64,000 bases of DNA, from NCBI GenBank assembly GCA_964448105.1, contig CAYUVK010000006.1:23428-87427 (forward strand), read 5' to 3'. Under the pieces are notes generated by a model. It was not told the DNA's origin. It ran no database searches and saw only the letters and a program-made list of their open reading frames with translations. Positions within the stretch are counted from its first letter, which is position 1. Each line of letters starts with the position of its first letter. Shown piece by piece: positions 1 to 8,721 of this stretch. Position numbers and translations under genes: made by a program. The stretch is from CAVQBP01 sp964448105 (GTDB lineage: Bacteria; Bacteroidota; Ignavibacteria; Ignavibacteriales; Ignavibacteriaceae).

Positions 1-244
1 TTTTTGTATCCATCGATTACAAAAAGCTAAGGAAAAGTCAAAAGCTGAACATAGAAAAATGCAGGAAGAAGATTATGTTACTGCATGTACAGAAGTATGC
101 CCTGCCCATGCAATTCATTTTGGTGATCTGGATGATCCCAACAGTCATGTTTCCAAATTAATGAACGATTATAGAAAGTTCACGTTACAGGAAGAACTGG
201 GAACGGAACCGAAGGTTTATTACTTGAGCGAAAAATCCCAATGA
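1..244 (+). CDS. 4Fe-4S ferredoxin-type electron-transfer subunit, C-terminal part
   Basis: Open reading from the window edge (frame 2) to the TGA at 242-244, so only the last 80 residues are present. It begins with a Cys-Ile-His-Arg tetrapeptide, then an Ala/Lys/Glu-rich stretch, and a CTEVCPAHAIHFGD segment. Paired cysteines followed by PAHAI and FGD(L) are typical of the last clusters of PsrB/NrfC/ActB-like iron-sulfur subunits. In that family the protein passes electrons between a catalytic or haem subunit and an NrfD-type quinone-binding subunit, which is exactly the next gene, 39 bp downstream. The exact complex (polysulfide reductase-like, alternative complex III-like or other) cannot be decided because the upstream genes are outside the window. 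Confidence 0.8.
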   Translation, partial: FCIHRLQKAKEKSKAEHRKMQEEDYVTACTEVCPAHAIHFGDLDDPNSHVSKLMNDYRKFTLQEELGTEPKVYYLSEKSQ

Positions 245-283
245 AGATTTTCGATTTATCAATACAATAATTAAGGTTTTCAG

Positions 284-1630
284 ATGAACAATCAAAACTT
301 CGTTGATGAAGATGAGACATTATTTAGACCTATATATCACACCGGAAAAGGTTTCTATGCTTTTGCAGCCGCCTTAGCAGCCATAGTTTTGTTCGGCATT
401 TTTATGTATATCCGTCAGCTCATATTCGGACTTGGAGTTACCGGAATGAACGAACCTGTAAGCTGGGGATTTTATATAATCAGCTTTGTTTTCTTTATTG
501 GTATTTCACATGCAGGAACACTTATATCTGCAATTCTACGATTGTCAAAAGCAGAATGGCGGAGGCCGATAACTAGAATGGCAGAAGTGATTACTGGAAT
601 TGTCCTTTTGATTGGTGGTCTTCATCCAATTATTGACTTAGGCAGACCGGACAGGATACTTCATATATTTGAACGTGGGCGTTTACAATCTCCGCTTCTT
701 TGGGATGTTACCAGCATAACCGCCTATTTTACCGCTTCAACAATTTACCTTTATCTTCCATTAATTCCAGACATTGCACTGCTAAGAGATAGAGGCGGAA
801 GATTTCATAAGATTTATGAAATATTATCCTGGGGATACGAGGGTACCGAAAAACAAAAACATGTTCTGGAAAGAGCAATAAATATTTTGATGGTCATGGT
901 TATTCCAATTGCAGTTTCGGTTCATACCGTAATCTCATGGATATTCTCAATGACTTTGCAGCCTGGTTGGCACAGCACTATTTTCGGTCCTTATTTTGTT
1001 GTGGGTGCAATTTATTCAGGTATAGCTGCACTTATAATTGTTATGATTGCATTCCGGAAAGCTTACCATTTACAAGATTATCTCAAAGAAATTCATTTTA
1101 GATATCTTGGTACGCTGCTTTTGGTCATGTCGCTGCTCTGGTTTTATTTCACATTTGCTGAATACTTAACTACTTTTTACGGGCATGAGCCGCCGGAAAT
1201 GCGTGTTTTCCTCTATAAATTCGTTGGTAATTACTCTTTCTTTTTCTGGCTTATGGTAGTTTGCAATTTTATCATTCCTGTTGTCTTTTTAAGTAATAAA
1301 AAACTTAAGACCATTGGGGGAATTTTATTTACATCAATAGCGGTAGTACTCGGTATGTGGCTTGAAAGATTAATTATTATTGTTCCATCTATGGCGAATC
1401 CAAGACTTCCCTATCCAACGGGAATTTATGTCCCGTCTTTAACGGAAATATCACTTCTTCTTGCTGCTACTGCTGCATTTGTTCTAGGATTTATGGGATT
1501 TTCAAAACTATTTCCTTTGGTTTCAATATGGGAGATCAAAGAGGGACGTGAACAAAGTGTAAAAACTGTATCGGAACGGTTACACGAATATTTGCCTTCA
1601 AAAGGTCATATAAGAAATGAAATTGTATGA
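284..1630 (+). CDS. NrfD/PsrC-family polytopic membrane subunit
   Basis: 448 residues with about ten hydrophobic membrane spans separated by short loops, the usual size for NrfD/PsrC/ActC proteins. Early GFYAFAAALAA helix, a loop with GRPDRILHIFERGRLQSPLLWD (a Gly-Arg-Pro segment near helix 3-4 that matches the NrfD family quinol-side loop), and a WIFSMTLQPGWHSTIFGPYFV segment support the assignment. Family role: oxidation or reduction of menaquinol in the membrane and, in some complexes, proton movement. It follows the iron-sulfur subunit and is followed by a small membrane protein and a multihaem cytochrome c, so it probably hands electrons from menaquinol to periplasmic cytochrome. The menaquinone genes at 42.6-52.7 kb fit this. 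Which named complex it belongs to is unresolved. Confidence 0.88.
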   Translation: MNNQNFVDEDETLFRPIYHTGKGFYAFAAALAAIVLFGIFMYIRQLIFGLGVTGMNEPVSWGFYIISFVFFIGISHAGTLISAILRLSKAEWRRPITRMAEVITGIVLLIGGLHPIIDLGRPDRILHIFERGRLQSPLLWDVTSITAYFTASTIYLYLPLIPDIALLRDRGGRFHKIYEILSWGYEGTEKQKHVLERAINILMVMVIPIAVSVHTVISWIFSMTLQPGWHSTIFGPYFVVGAIYSGIAALIIVMIAFRKAYHLQDYLKEIHFRYLGTLLLVMSLLWFYFTFAEYLTTFYGHEPPEMRVFLYKFVGNYSFFFWLMVVCNFIIPVVFLSNKKLKTIGGILFTSIAVVLGMWLERLIIIVPSMANPRLPYPTGIYVPSLTEISLLLAATAAFVLGFMGFSKLFPLVSIWEIKEGREQSVKTVSERLHEYLPSKGHIRNEIV

Positions 1631-1637
1631 GGGACTT

Positions 1638-1898
1638 ATGTTGAGTAAAATAAAAAGTATCTTCGGAAAAAATATTCTTATTCAAACTGTACTTTTGTCA
1701 TTTTTATGGATGCTTGCATCAGGGATGACACTTCTGTTAATTAATTTAGTGCAAGTCTCCTATGAAGTTAATGATCATCAATCTGCTTCAATTGCTATAA
1801 GTATTCTTGGAATTATTGTTTTTTGGATTTTAGCAGGCATTTTAACATATGTTTTGGTCGGATTATACAAAGGAAGAAAAAAGGAGAGTAATAAATGA
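1638..1898 (+). CDS. small two-helix membrane protein of the NrfD operon
   Basis: About 86 residues with two strongly hydrophobic segments (roughly residues 15-40 and 52-77) and a Lys/Arg-rich C-terminus. I prefer the ATG at 1638, which has GAGGG four bases upstream; the longer reading from the ATG at 1617 would overlap the end of the NrfD gene. Its stop overlaps the start of the cytochrome gene as ATGA, so it is almost certainly co-translated with the complex. I do not recognise a family; size and topology suggest an assembly or accessory subunit of the membrane complex. That role is inferred from position only. Confidence 0.7.
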   Translation: MLSKIKSIFGKNILIQTVLLSFLWMLASGMTLLLINLVQVSYEVNDHQSASIAISILGIIVFWILAGILTYVLVGLYKGRKKESNK

Positions 1899-3088
1899 AA
1901 ATCAGAATTTTGTTTTTTATCTTCTTAATTGCTTTAATATCTACTACATTCATTTATTACGGATTTACACCAAATATTTTTTTTCAGCAGAAGCAATCAG
2001 AGAAAAAAAATCTGCCTGAAAATCCATTAGATGGTCGATTAGTCTTTGAGGGCAAGGGTTGTATTGACTGCCATGCAATTAATGGATTCGGTGGACATAC
2101 TGCACCCGATTTCGGAACACATAATTTTTTCGGAAGTGATTATGATTTGATATCCGAAATGTGGAACCACTCGCCTAATATGTTTAAAGAAATGGAAAAA
2201 AAGAAAATTGATAATCAAAAATTTAACACCACTGATTTTGGTAATCTCCGTTACTTTCTTTATTTCCTGCGTTACTTAGGAAGCAATGGAAATGTAAGTA
2301 AGGGGCATGAACTTTTTATTAAAATGAAATGCAGTGATTGCCATTCAGTCGGCGAAGGGAATGCGAAAAAAATTAGGCTTGATACAATAGGAGTTTATGC
2401 TACACCTCTTTACCTGGCACAAGTAATGTGGAATCATGCTCTCAAAATGCAGAAAATGCAAAAGATTTCCGGTATTAAAATTCCGAAATTTAAAAATAAT
2501 GATTTTGCCGACCTATCGTCTTATATAGCAGAAGTTAGTACTTATGGAAAGCGGGAAAAAAATTACATGTCACCAGGCAATCCTTTGAAAGGAGAAAAAT
2601 TATTCGAAAGTAAGAAGTGCAGTTATTGCCATGTACAAAACCATATTGGACCGGATTTAACAAATTTTAATTTTAATAAGAGCGTAACGGAAATAGCCGG
2701 TATAATGTGGAATCATGCTTTAAACATGGAAGAAGTTATGAGGAAAAATAAAATTTCATGGCCTTCATTTGAGGGAGATGAAATGGCAAATCTCATTTCA
2801 TACCTGTATTTTAAAAACCGGGGTGATATTAAAGGTTCCGTCGAAGAAGGCAAGCAGCTTACTCAGCAGAAAGGATGCATCAGTTGTCATAGTGCAGGTA
2901 ATTCATATGATGCTCCTGATATAAATAGTATCGGACCTTTTAACAGTATGGATTATTTTTTCAGTGAATTGTGGAATCATTTGCCGTTAATGGAAAAGAA
3001 TCTGTATATAAAAGGTAAATCTCTGCCGAAGCTCTTGCCTTCAGATATAAAATCGTTGTATCTTTACTTTGACCGTAAAAACCGGTGA
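1895..3088 (+). CDS. tetrahaem cytochrome c built from four repeated modules
   Basis: 397 residues. An N-terminal hydrophobic anchor (about residues 4-22) is followed by four repeated units, each with a CxxCH haem-binding site (Cys56, Cys146, Cys242, Cys328) and, some 28-35 residues later, a near-invariant Met/Leu-Trp-Asn-His-x3-Met signature (residues 89-96, 178-185, 271-278, 359-366). Units also share a leading Gly-x2-Leu/Val-Phe and a trailing Asn-Leu-x-Tyr-Phe/Leu helix. So this is a tandem array of class-I-like cytochrome modules, membrane anchored, facing the periplasm. The Met or His of the signature is a likely sixth haem ligand (inference). ATGA overlap with the upstream gene places it in the NrfD operon as probable electron acceptor. 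No named family is claimed. Confidence 0.85.
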   Translation: MKIRILFFIFLIALISTTFIYYGFTPNIFFQQKQSEKKNLPENPLDGRLVFEGKGCIDCHAINGFGGHTAPDFGTHNFFGSDYDLISEMWNHSPNMFKEMEKKKIDNQKFNTTDFGNLRYFLYFLRYLGSNGNVSKGHELFIKMKCSDCHSVGEGNAKKIRLDTIGVYATPLYLAQVMWNHALKMQKMQKISGIKIPKFKNNDFADLSSYIAEVSTYGKREKNYMSPGNPLKGEKLFESKKCSYCHVQNHIGPDLTNFNFNKSVTEIAGIMWNHALNMEEVMRKNKISWPSFEGDEMANLISYLYFKNRGDIKGSVEEGKQLTQQKGCISCHSAGNSYDAPDINSIGPFNSMDYFFSELWNHLPLMEKNLYIKGKSLPKLLPSDIKSLYLYFDRKNR

Positions 3089-3137
3089 AGGCATATTTTT
3101 TTGACGCCTGACGATCATAAGTAAAGAAGTACATTTT

Positions 3138-3746
3138 ATGAATATTAAGTTATGTTCATTGTTTATCTTTTTTTTGTCGACTATCCTTTTTACCAAAACT
3201 GCATCTGCTGGTAACATTAAAGGTAAAATTAATCTTGAGGGAACAAAAAGCAACGCCGGAGTTTTAGTATTCATCGAACATGTTGACGGTTCTTTTGCTC
3301 CACTTAAAAAACCGGCAGTCATGGATCAAAAAGATTTTATGTTCATACCAAAAATATTACCAATTTTAGCAGGCACAACAGTAGACTTTTTAAATAGCGA
3401 CAGCGTGCTGCACAATGTATTTACACCAACAAAATGTGCTGATAGCTTTAATCTTGGAACTTGGCCTAAAGGCCAGTCCCGTTCATATACTTTTAATAAT
3501 GCAGATTGTTTTGTTACAATACTCTGTGATGTTCACCCTTATATGCAAGCATGGATAGCCGTACTTCAAAATCCTTTTTTTGCACAAACAAATGAAATAG
3601 GAGAATATGAAATAAAAAATATTCCCCCGGGTAATTATAAATTAAAAATCTGGTACCCGTTTTACGAAACCGAATCTAAACATATTACTGTCAGCGGTAC
3701 TCAAATATTAGTAAAGAATTTTACATTAAAAAGAACAAGCGAATAA
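3138..3746 (+). CDS. secreted cupredoxin-like protein with carboxypeptidase-regulatory-like tail
   Basis: 202 residues with a signal peptide (about 1-24, ending TASA). The central part looks like a blue-copper fold: His92 in LHNVF, then Cys130, His133 and Met136 in CDVHPYM, the His...Cys-x2-His-x2-Met ligand pattern of type 1 copper sites. The C-terminus (from about 148) with GEYEIKNIPPGNYKLKIWYP is a carboxypeptidase-regulatory-like beta sandwich. Such proteins are usually labelled plastocyanin/azurin-like or methylamine-utilisation-like. It starts 49 bp after the cytochrome gene and may be the last gene of that operon, acting as a soluble electron carrier or copper buffer (inference). Confidence 0.8.
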   Translation: MNIKLCSLFIFFLSTILFTKTASAGNIKGKINLEGTKSNAGVLVFIEHVDGSFAPLKKPAVMDQKDFMFIPKILPILAGTTVDFLNSDSVLHNVFTPTKCADSFNLGTWPKGQSRSYTFNNADCFVTILCDVHPYMQAWIAVLQNPFFAQTNEIGEYEIKNIPPGNYKLKIWYPFYETESKHITVSGTQILVKNFTLKRTSE

Positions 3747-4045
3747 TAATCTTACCAAAATATTAACTGAAGTTACGCATATTTTAATTTTGAGATTTTT
3801 GATTTGCCATGAAATTAAAAAGGATGTCAAATTATACTTTCTCCATCACTCTATGCCAATTTTAAACATATTTAACGTTTATTTTCCAATACATTGCCAT
3901 GAGAAATATAGGAAATTCTCAAGCTTTTTCGGGATTCGGCTCAGTCGAATTAATAGTTGGTGCAATAGTCACTTTCCCGATGCACTGGTAGCTAGTAAAA
4001 ATTGGCTGGAAATATGGAATGTCTTAATAGACACTCAGACTCATT
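3747..4045. other. gap with a possible decayed membrane-protein fragment
   Basis: Between the cupredoxin and the convergent copper ATPase. A 91-residue open frame at 3790-4065 has no convincing content. Another plus frame from the ATG at 3900 reads MRNIGNSQAFSGFGSVELI then a hydrophobic stretch to a TAG at 3993-3995, and after that stop a few more residues (LVKIGWKYGMS). It resembles a piece of a small membrane protein interrupted by a stop, but I cannot name a parent family. No repeat, tRNA or strong terminator seen. Confidence 0.3.
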
Positions 4046-6109
4046 TTAGATTTCTAACAATTTAGCATTTATTGCAACTATAACTGTACTTATCGACATT
4101 AAAACCGCACCAATAGCAGGACTTAAAATTATTCCGGCTGAAAACAAAACACCCGCAGCAAGCGGAATAGCAATAACATTATAACCGGTTGCCCAAATTA
4201 AATTTTGAATCATCTTTTTATATGTTGCCCGGGCAAATTTTATTAAAGTGACAACATCCTGGGGATTATTTTTTACCAGAATAATATCTGCAGTTTCAAC
4301 AGCAACATCAGTTCCTGTACCTATGGCAATACCAACATCAGCTTGAGCCAAAGCAGGCGCATCGTTAACACCATCACCGGTCATAGCTACAATCATTCCA
4401 CGATTCTGCACTTCTTTAATCTTCTCAGCTTTTTTGCCGGGTAGAACCTCAGCAAAATATTCATCAAGTTCGAGTTCATCAGCGACCCATTTTGCAACCT
4501 GTTTGTTATCCCCGGTAAGCATCATTGGTTTTATTCCCATTTCCTTAAGCTGCTTAATTGCTTCTTTAGATTCTTCTCTTATTATATCAGCTAATGTAAT
4601 GACACCAATTAAATTATTTTCAATTAAAAGATATACAACAGTTTTACCTAAGCCTGAAAGTTTGTCTATTTTATCTTTTCCTTTTACTTCAATTTTATTT
4701 TCTTCCAGGTATCCGGGACTTACAACTTTAACATTTCTCCCGTAGACTTTTCCTTCGGCACCTTTACCAGGAATCGAATTAAATTCTTTTACTTCAAATT
4801 TTTCTTTGTTTATTTCATTAAAAGAATTTACAATACCTTGAGCAATAGGATGTTCAGATTCTGATTCAACGGCAGAAGCATATTTTAAGATTTCTTTTTC
4901 ATCATATTTATTATCAAAAGAAATTGTATCTGTTACTCCGAATTCTCCTTTTGTTAAAGTTCCTGTCTTATCAAAAATTACTGCTTGAATATTTCTTGCC
5001 TGTTCGAATGCATTTCTGTTTCTAATTAGCAAGCCGTTTTTTGCAGAAAGCGCAGTTGAGACCGCTACAACTAAAGGAATAGCTAAACCTAAAGCATGAG
5101 GGCATGTAATTACCATTACTGTCACGGTCCTGGATAATGCGAAGTTGAAACTTTGTCCGGTAAAAACAAGCCATACAAACATTGTTAATGCACCGGAAGC
5201 AATTGCAACAATAGTTAACCAAAAAGCAGCTTTGTTAGCAAAGTTCTGAGTTTTGGATTTGCTCTCCTGTGCTTCCTTAACCATCTTTACTATCTGTGAA
5301 AGAAATGTTTCTTCACCGATTTTCTCAACTTCAATTTTTATTGAACCCTCGCCATTTATGGATCCTCCGATTATATCATCACCTTCACCTTTTGAAACTG
5401 GTTTTGATTCACCTGTAATCATAGCTTCATTGATAGAACTTTTGCCTTCAAAGATTTTTCCGTCGGCAGGAATTTTTTCTCCAGGTTTTATTAATAATTT
5501 AGCTGCGTGCTTAAGTTCGGAAACCGGAACATCAGAAACATTTCCGTTTTCATCAATTTTATGAGCTTCATCCGGCATAAGTTTGGCAAGTTCTTCAAGA
5601 GCTTTTGAAGCGCCCATCACTGATTTCATTTCTATCCAGTGCCCAAGCAGCATTATATCAATCAAAGTTGCAAGTTCCCAAAAAAAGACTTCCCCTTTAA
5701 CTCCAAATACAACTGCGCTGCTGTAGAAATACGCGACTGAAATTGCAAGTGCGATTAAAGTCATCATTCCGGGTTGTTTCTTTTTTAATTCATCAAAAAG
5801 TCCTTTTAAGAAAGGCCAGCCCCCGTAAAAAAAGGTAAAAGATGAAAGCGCAAACAAAACATAGATATGGCCATTGAAGCGTAATGCTTCTTTAAGTCCG
5901 AGAAATTGCTGGACCAGAGGTGAGAGAAGAAGGATTGGAATTGTGATTATTAATGAAATCCAAAATCGCTTTTTGAAGTCTTCAATCATATGTGAATGAT
6001 GATCATGATGAGAATGTTCTTCATGTTCATGATTATCATTTTTAATATTGATGTTCTTATGATGATTATGATTCATATAATGGCCTTCATGCTCTTTCGT
6101 AGAGTTCAT
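4046..6109 (-). CDS. copB: CopB-type copper-translocating P-type ATPase
   Basis: 687 residues, full length for a P1B-type ATPase without HMA domains. The first 42 residues are a His-rich tail (clusters such as NHNHHKN and HSHHDHHSHM) that probably binds copper. The ion-binding helix carries Cys336-Pro-His338 (CPH), the signature of the CopB/P1B-3 subgroup rather than the CPC of CopA. Phosphorylation site Asp380 in DKTGTLT, actuator TGES, and hinge GDGVND are intact. It exports copper ions across the inner membrane at the expense of ATP. It lies 17 bp downstream of a cytochrome c gene on the same strand, so the two are likely co-transcribed. Confidence 0.95.
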   Translation of the reverse strand: MNSTKEHEGHYMNHNHHKNINIKNDNHEHEEHSHHDHHSHMIEDFKKRFWISLIITIPILLLSPLVQQFLGLKEALRFNGHIYVLFALSSFTFFYGGWPFLKGLFDELKKKQPGMMTLIALAISVAYFYSSAVVFGVKGEVFFWELATLIDIMLLGHWIEMKSVMGASKALEELAKLMPDEAHKIDENGNVSDVPVSELKHAAKLLIKPGEKIPADGKIFEGKSSINEAMITGESKPVSKGEGDDIIGGSINGEGSIKIEVEKIGEETFLSQIVKMVKEAQESKSKTQNFANKAAFWLTIVAIASGALTMFVWLVFTGQSFNFALSRTVTVMVITCPHALGLAIPLVVAVSTALSAKNGLLIRNRNAFEQARNIQAVIFDKTGTLTKGEFGVTDTISFDNKYDEKEILKYASAVESESEHPIAQGIVNSFNEINKEKFEVKEFNSIPGKGAEGKVYGRNVKVVSPGYLEENKIEVKGKDKIDKLSGLGKTVVYLLIENNLIGVITLADIIREESKEAIKQLKEMGIKPMMLTGDNKQVAKWVADELELDEYFAEVLPGKKAEKIKEVQNRGMIVAMTGDGVNDAPALAQADVGIAIGTGTDVAVETADIILVKNNPQDVVTLIKFARATYKKMIQNLIWATGYNVIAIPLAAGVLFSAGIILSPAIGAVLMSISTVIVAINAKLLEI

Positions 6110-6126
6110 TCTAAAATTCCCTCATT

Positions 6127-6696
6127 TTAATGATAACGAATCTTATTTTCATTAGAGTGTGATTGTTCTTCTTGTTTCATTATTTCTTTTTCGTCCATTT
6201 CTTTTGTATAAGAATTATATTTCTCCGGTGAAGTATTATGAAGATGTTTTACTGCTGCTATAATTGCCCAAATTTTATCATCCGGATGGGTTCTCCCCCA
6301 CGCCGGCATACCTGTCATTTTAATTCCGTTTTTTGTTACCCAGAACAATTCTTCTGCACTCATTTCTTGTCCGGATTCACTTAAATCGGGTGCAGGTGGA
6401 TTTAATCCCTTCGCCAGTTCTGTTTCTTCTTTTCCCGGACCACCATGGCAGCTTTCACACATTTCCTTATAATGTGCAAAACCTTCTTTTATCATAGACG
6501 GATCATCTAGATCCGGAACTTTAATACCTTTGGAATGATGCTCAACTGAATTATCACTGGTAGTTTCTAAAACCCATTTGGAGATTCCTGTTTCAGGTTT
6601 TATTGCACTTACATTATATAGGCCTGAATAAATAAAAATGATGCCTAATATGCCCAACCCAATAATTGTGAATAATATTGATAAAATGATTTTCAT
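6127..6696 (-). CDS. membrane-anchored monohaem cytochrome c
   Basis: 189 residues. N-terminal hydrophobic anchor (about 2-25), one haem site Cys80-Glu-Ser-Cys83-His84 followed by GGPG, and a downstream TGMPAWG segment that supplies the Met haem ligand of class I cytochromes. The C-terminus is charged and His-containing. Domain layout fits a cytochrome_CBB3/class-I-type periplasmic electron carrier. It precedes copB by 17 bp, so it probably belongs to the copper response; a role in electron flow to a copper-dependent enzyme is inference. Confidence 0.85.
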   Translation of the reverse strand: MKIILSILFTIIGLGILGIIFIYSGLYNVSAIKPETGISKWVLETTSDNSVEHHSKGIKVPDLDDPSMIKEGFAHYKEMCESCHGGPGKEETELAKGLNPPAPDLSESGQEMSAEELFWVTKNGIKMTGMPAWGRTHPDDKIWAIIAAVKHLHNTSPEKYNSYTKEMDEKEIMKQEEQSHSNENKIRYH

Positions 6697-7015
6697 TATT
6701 CTTCTTAAAATATTTTATTAATTTTAGGAAAATAATTTAAGTGGTAAATGCCAATATTCAAACGTTATGGATCAAAGATAAGTTATACTGGGCAATTACT
6801 AATTCGAATTGAATTGTTTTGAAATTGAAAGAGATATATATCAACAATTTAAATTCTATAAATATTTTCATTTACAGGTAACCCTTTTGAACTTGATCTT
6901 TTATTAAATTAGCGCCATTTACAAATCCTTTTAAATCCGGAATTAAAAATTCTATTTAAGTAATAATTTAAAAATGTTAAATATATTTGCAGTTTAGTTA
7001 AACAATGAATATTCC
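6697..7015. other. divergent intergenic region
   Basis: 319 bp between the divergently transcribed cytochrome/copB pair and the methyltransferase gene. A TATATTTG at 6982-6989 matches the TAnnTTTG -7 element of Bacteroidota promoters and lies 26 bp before the methyltransferase start, but no good -33 element is present. Nothing else recognised. Confidence 0.35.
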
Positions 7016-7594
7016 ATGAAAATACGTGAAAGCGGGATGCCGGAAGAAAAATACTGGGAAACTTTTTTTAATATTCAGGATATTTTCTACCGGCTTCAAT
7101 TAGATAATAAAATCAATAGTGCAGTTGAATTTGGTTCAGGGTACGGAACTTTTGCTATTCCTGCAGCAAAGATTATTAAAGGGAAAATTCATGCCTATGA
7201 TATTGATGAAGAGGTGACTTACCGTTTGTCTCAAAGAGTAACAGAAGAAAAATTATCTAATGTAATTATTCATGAAACTGATTTTGTCAAAGAAGGAACT
7301 TTATTAAATGATAATTCAATCGATTATGCAATGATGTTCAATATACTCCATGCTGAAAAACCGGTTGAATTATTAAAAGAAGCTTTCAGAATTTTAAAAC
7401 CGGGAGGAAAGATTGGCATCATTCACTGGATTTACTCTCCGACAACTCCAAGAGGTCCTTCAATGGATATAAGGCCAAAACCGGAACAATGTATCGAATG
7501 GATGAAATTGGCCGGCTTTACAATTAACAGTGATGTCATTTCACTGCCGCCGTATCATTATGGAATCGTGGGAAGGAAAATGATTGCTACTTGA
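7016..7594 (+). CDS. class I SAM-dependent methyltransferase
   Basis: 192 residues. The SAM-binding motif I is VEFGSGYGTFAIPAA (about 41-55), followed by an acidic motif II end (AYDID), then NSIDYAMMFNILH and LKPGGKIGIIHW, the usual order of motifs in the methyltransferase_11/25 fold. Substrate cannot be told from sequence. It stands alone on the plus strand between copper genes, so a link to metal or metalloid methylation is possible but unsupported; there is no ArsM-type cysteine set. Confidence 0.82.
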   Translation: MKIRESGMPEEKYWETFFNIQDIFYRLQLDNKINSAVEFGSGYGTFAIPAAKIIKGKIHAYDIDEEVTYRLSQRVTEEKLSNVIIHETDFVKEGTLLNDNSIDYAMMFNILHAEKPVELLKEAFRILKPGGKIGIIHWIYSPTTPRGPSMDIRPKPEQCIEWMKLAGFTINSDVISLPPYHYGIVGRKMIAT

Positions 7595-7698
7595 TGCTGG
7601 ATTCTCGATGTTCGATATTTGATTATTGGAATAAATAATCCGATATTAAAAAATCAATATAAATTCACTTACTCAATAGTTTTCCTATATTGTTATTT

Positions 7699-8262
7699 TC
7701 AATCTAACCGGCTTTTTGCATCACTGCCGTGATCTCTTAACTGAGCGTCAAACCAAACGTGAATTGCATTTACTATTACAGAATCTTTTGAAGCAAATGT
7801 AAGTTTCGCTCCATCAGACAATTTTTTAAACTTGACATCAAACTCACCTTTTGATCCGGATAAAACTTTTAAACCGGGCATATTCATTCCGTGAAGAGTC
7901 TTAGGATCTCTGAAATCCGCTTTTGAAAATAATTTACATTCTTTTTTTAAGTGGCTTTGTACCAATGCTGCCTGTGCGGTATCTTTTTTATTTTTTGTTT
8001 TTATCATTAAAACACCACCAGCATCGTTTTTAATGAAATAGTGGGTGACTTTATTCATATCAAATGGCATTACCATGTGACTTTCGGTATGTATCATATG
8101 CTGCCTGTGCATTAAAGTCGAATCATTCATGTGATGATTAATATGGTTGTTTTTATCCTGCGGGTATGAATAGTTATTCGCAAGCAGACAACTAAAAGCA
8201 AATACTATTAAAATATGTTTTATTTTATGAGCAATTAAAAGATTTTTTATTTCAAACTCCAA
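7699..8262 (-). CDS. secreted His/Met-rich protein of a metal-resistance family
   Basis: 187 residues with a hydrophobic N-terminal export segment (about 14-30), a His/Met-rich stretch (HINHHMNDSTLMHRQHMIHT) and a conserved-looking domain containing VMPFDMNKVTHYF, DPKTLHGMNMPGL and NAIHVWFDAQLRDHG. Proteins of this type are found beside heavy-metal genes and are often mislabelled as aspartate carbamoyltransferase; nothing of that enzyme is visible here. The His/Met content suggests periplasmic copper binding (inference). It is a single gene, with a long AT-rich region upstream. Confidence 0.65.
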   Translation of the reverse strand: MEFEIKNLLIAHKIKHILIVFAFSCLLANNYSYPQDKNNHINHHMNDSTLMHRQHMIHTESHMVMPFDMNKVTHYFIKNDAGGVLMIKTKNKKDTAQAALVQSHLKKECKLFSKADFRDPKTLHGMNMPGLKVLSGSKGEFDVKFKKLSDGAKLTFASKDSVIVNAIHVWFDAQLRDHGSDAKSRLD

Positions 8263-8522
8263 AATGCTAATTAAAATTAAGTAAAAGATATATCATTAAC
8301 CAAAATATCAGCCCAGGTTTAATTGCAGCCGCAAACATCATTGTCAAACACTAATATTTACAGAATCAAAAAATTTTGACGGGTAATTAGATTTCAACCG
8401 GTAAATTTAAGGAATACTAAGCAAAGTTTTTTGGTGTAAATGATTTTATAATTTTTATAATTTACTAAAAAGAAGCGATGCCTATTATTTTAATAATAGA
8501 ATCTATATCAAAAGAAAACAAA

Positions 8523-8663
8523 TTAAGTTTCCCCTTCCACAATTTTTATTTCTTCTTCGGTTAGGCCGTAAAGCTGATAAACTAATTGGTCGATTTGTTT
8601 ATCTGTAGCATCTATTTGCCTTTGGAGTACAGTTTTTTCTTGGGGGTTTATTAAAGATGACAT
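8523..8663 (-). pseudogene. C-terminal remnant of a type II restriction-modification enzyme
   Basis: A 46-codon open frame that reads NPQEKTVLQRQIDATDKQID followed by QLVYQLYGLTEEEIKIVEGE. That sequence matches the extreme C-terminus of Eco57I-like type IIG restriction-methylation proteins, where a coiled segment precedes LVYxLYGLTEEEIxIVE. Only the tail is present: the first four codons (Met-Ser-Ser-Leu) come from the repeat that flanks the neighbouring transposase. The parent gene was therefore cut, and the rest is missing except for a possible stub at 9354-9470. Not in itself a working gene. Confidence 0.75.
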
Positions 8664-8721
8664 TTTTCAAGTTGCTATCCAGATATACGAAAAGATGTCT
8701 ATCTTTTCCTTTCCCCAACTT
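8653..8721. repeat. left palindromic repeat flanking the RAYT gene
   Basis: About 69 bp, imperfect direct copy of 9308-9376. Each copy contains an internal hairpin: AAGATGACAT... near one end and ...GATGTC(AT)CTT near the other, separated by about 20 bases, then a CTTTCCCCAACT tail. In this copy the stem has one bulge. The repeat encodes the C-terminal residues of the transposase frame and the first residues of the restriction-enzyme remnant. Palindromic repeats bracketing a RAYT are the expected architecture of REP/RAYT elements. Confidence 0.7.

Noticed and set aside
3041..3322. Minus-strand 93-codon open frame
   Set aside because: Lies antisense to the cytochrome end and the cupredoxin signal region; no protein-like pattern.
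3790..4065. 91-codon plus-strand frame in the gap after the cupredoxin
   Set aside because: Runs into the 3' end of copB antisense, has no domain and no ribosome-binding site.
7595..7698. GGATTCTCGATGTTCGATATTTGATT stretch as a repeat element
   Set aside because: Only loose self-similarity; second copy not found in the window.
7699..8262. Aspartate carbamoyltransferase label
   Set aside because: No carbamoyl-phosphate motifs; the name is a known mislabel for this metal-associated family.
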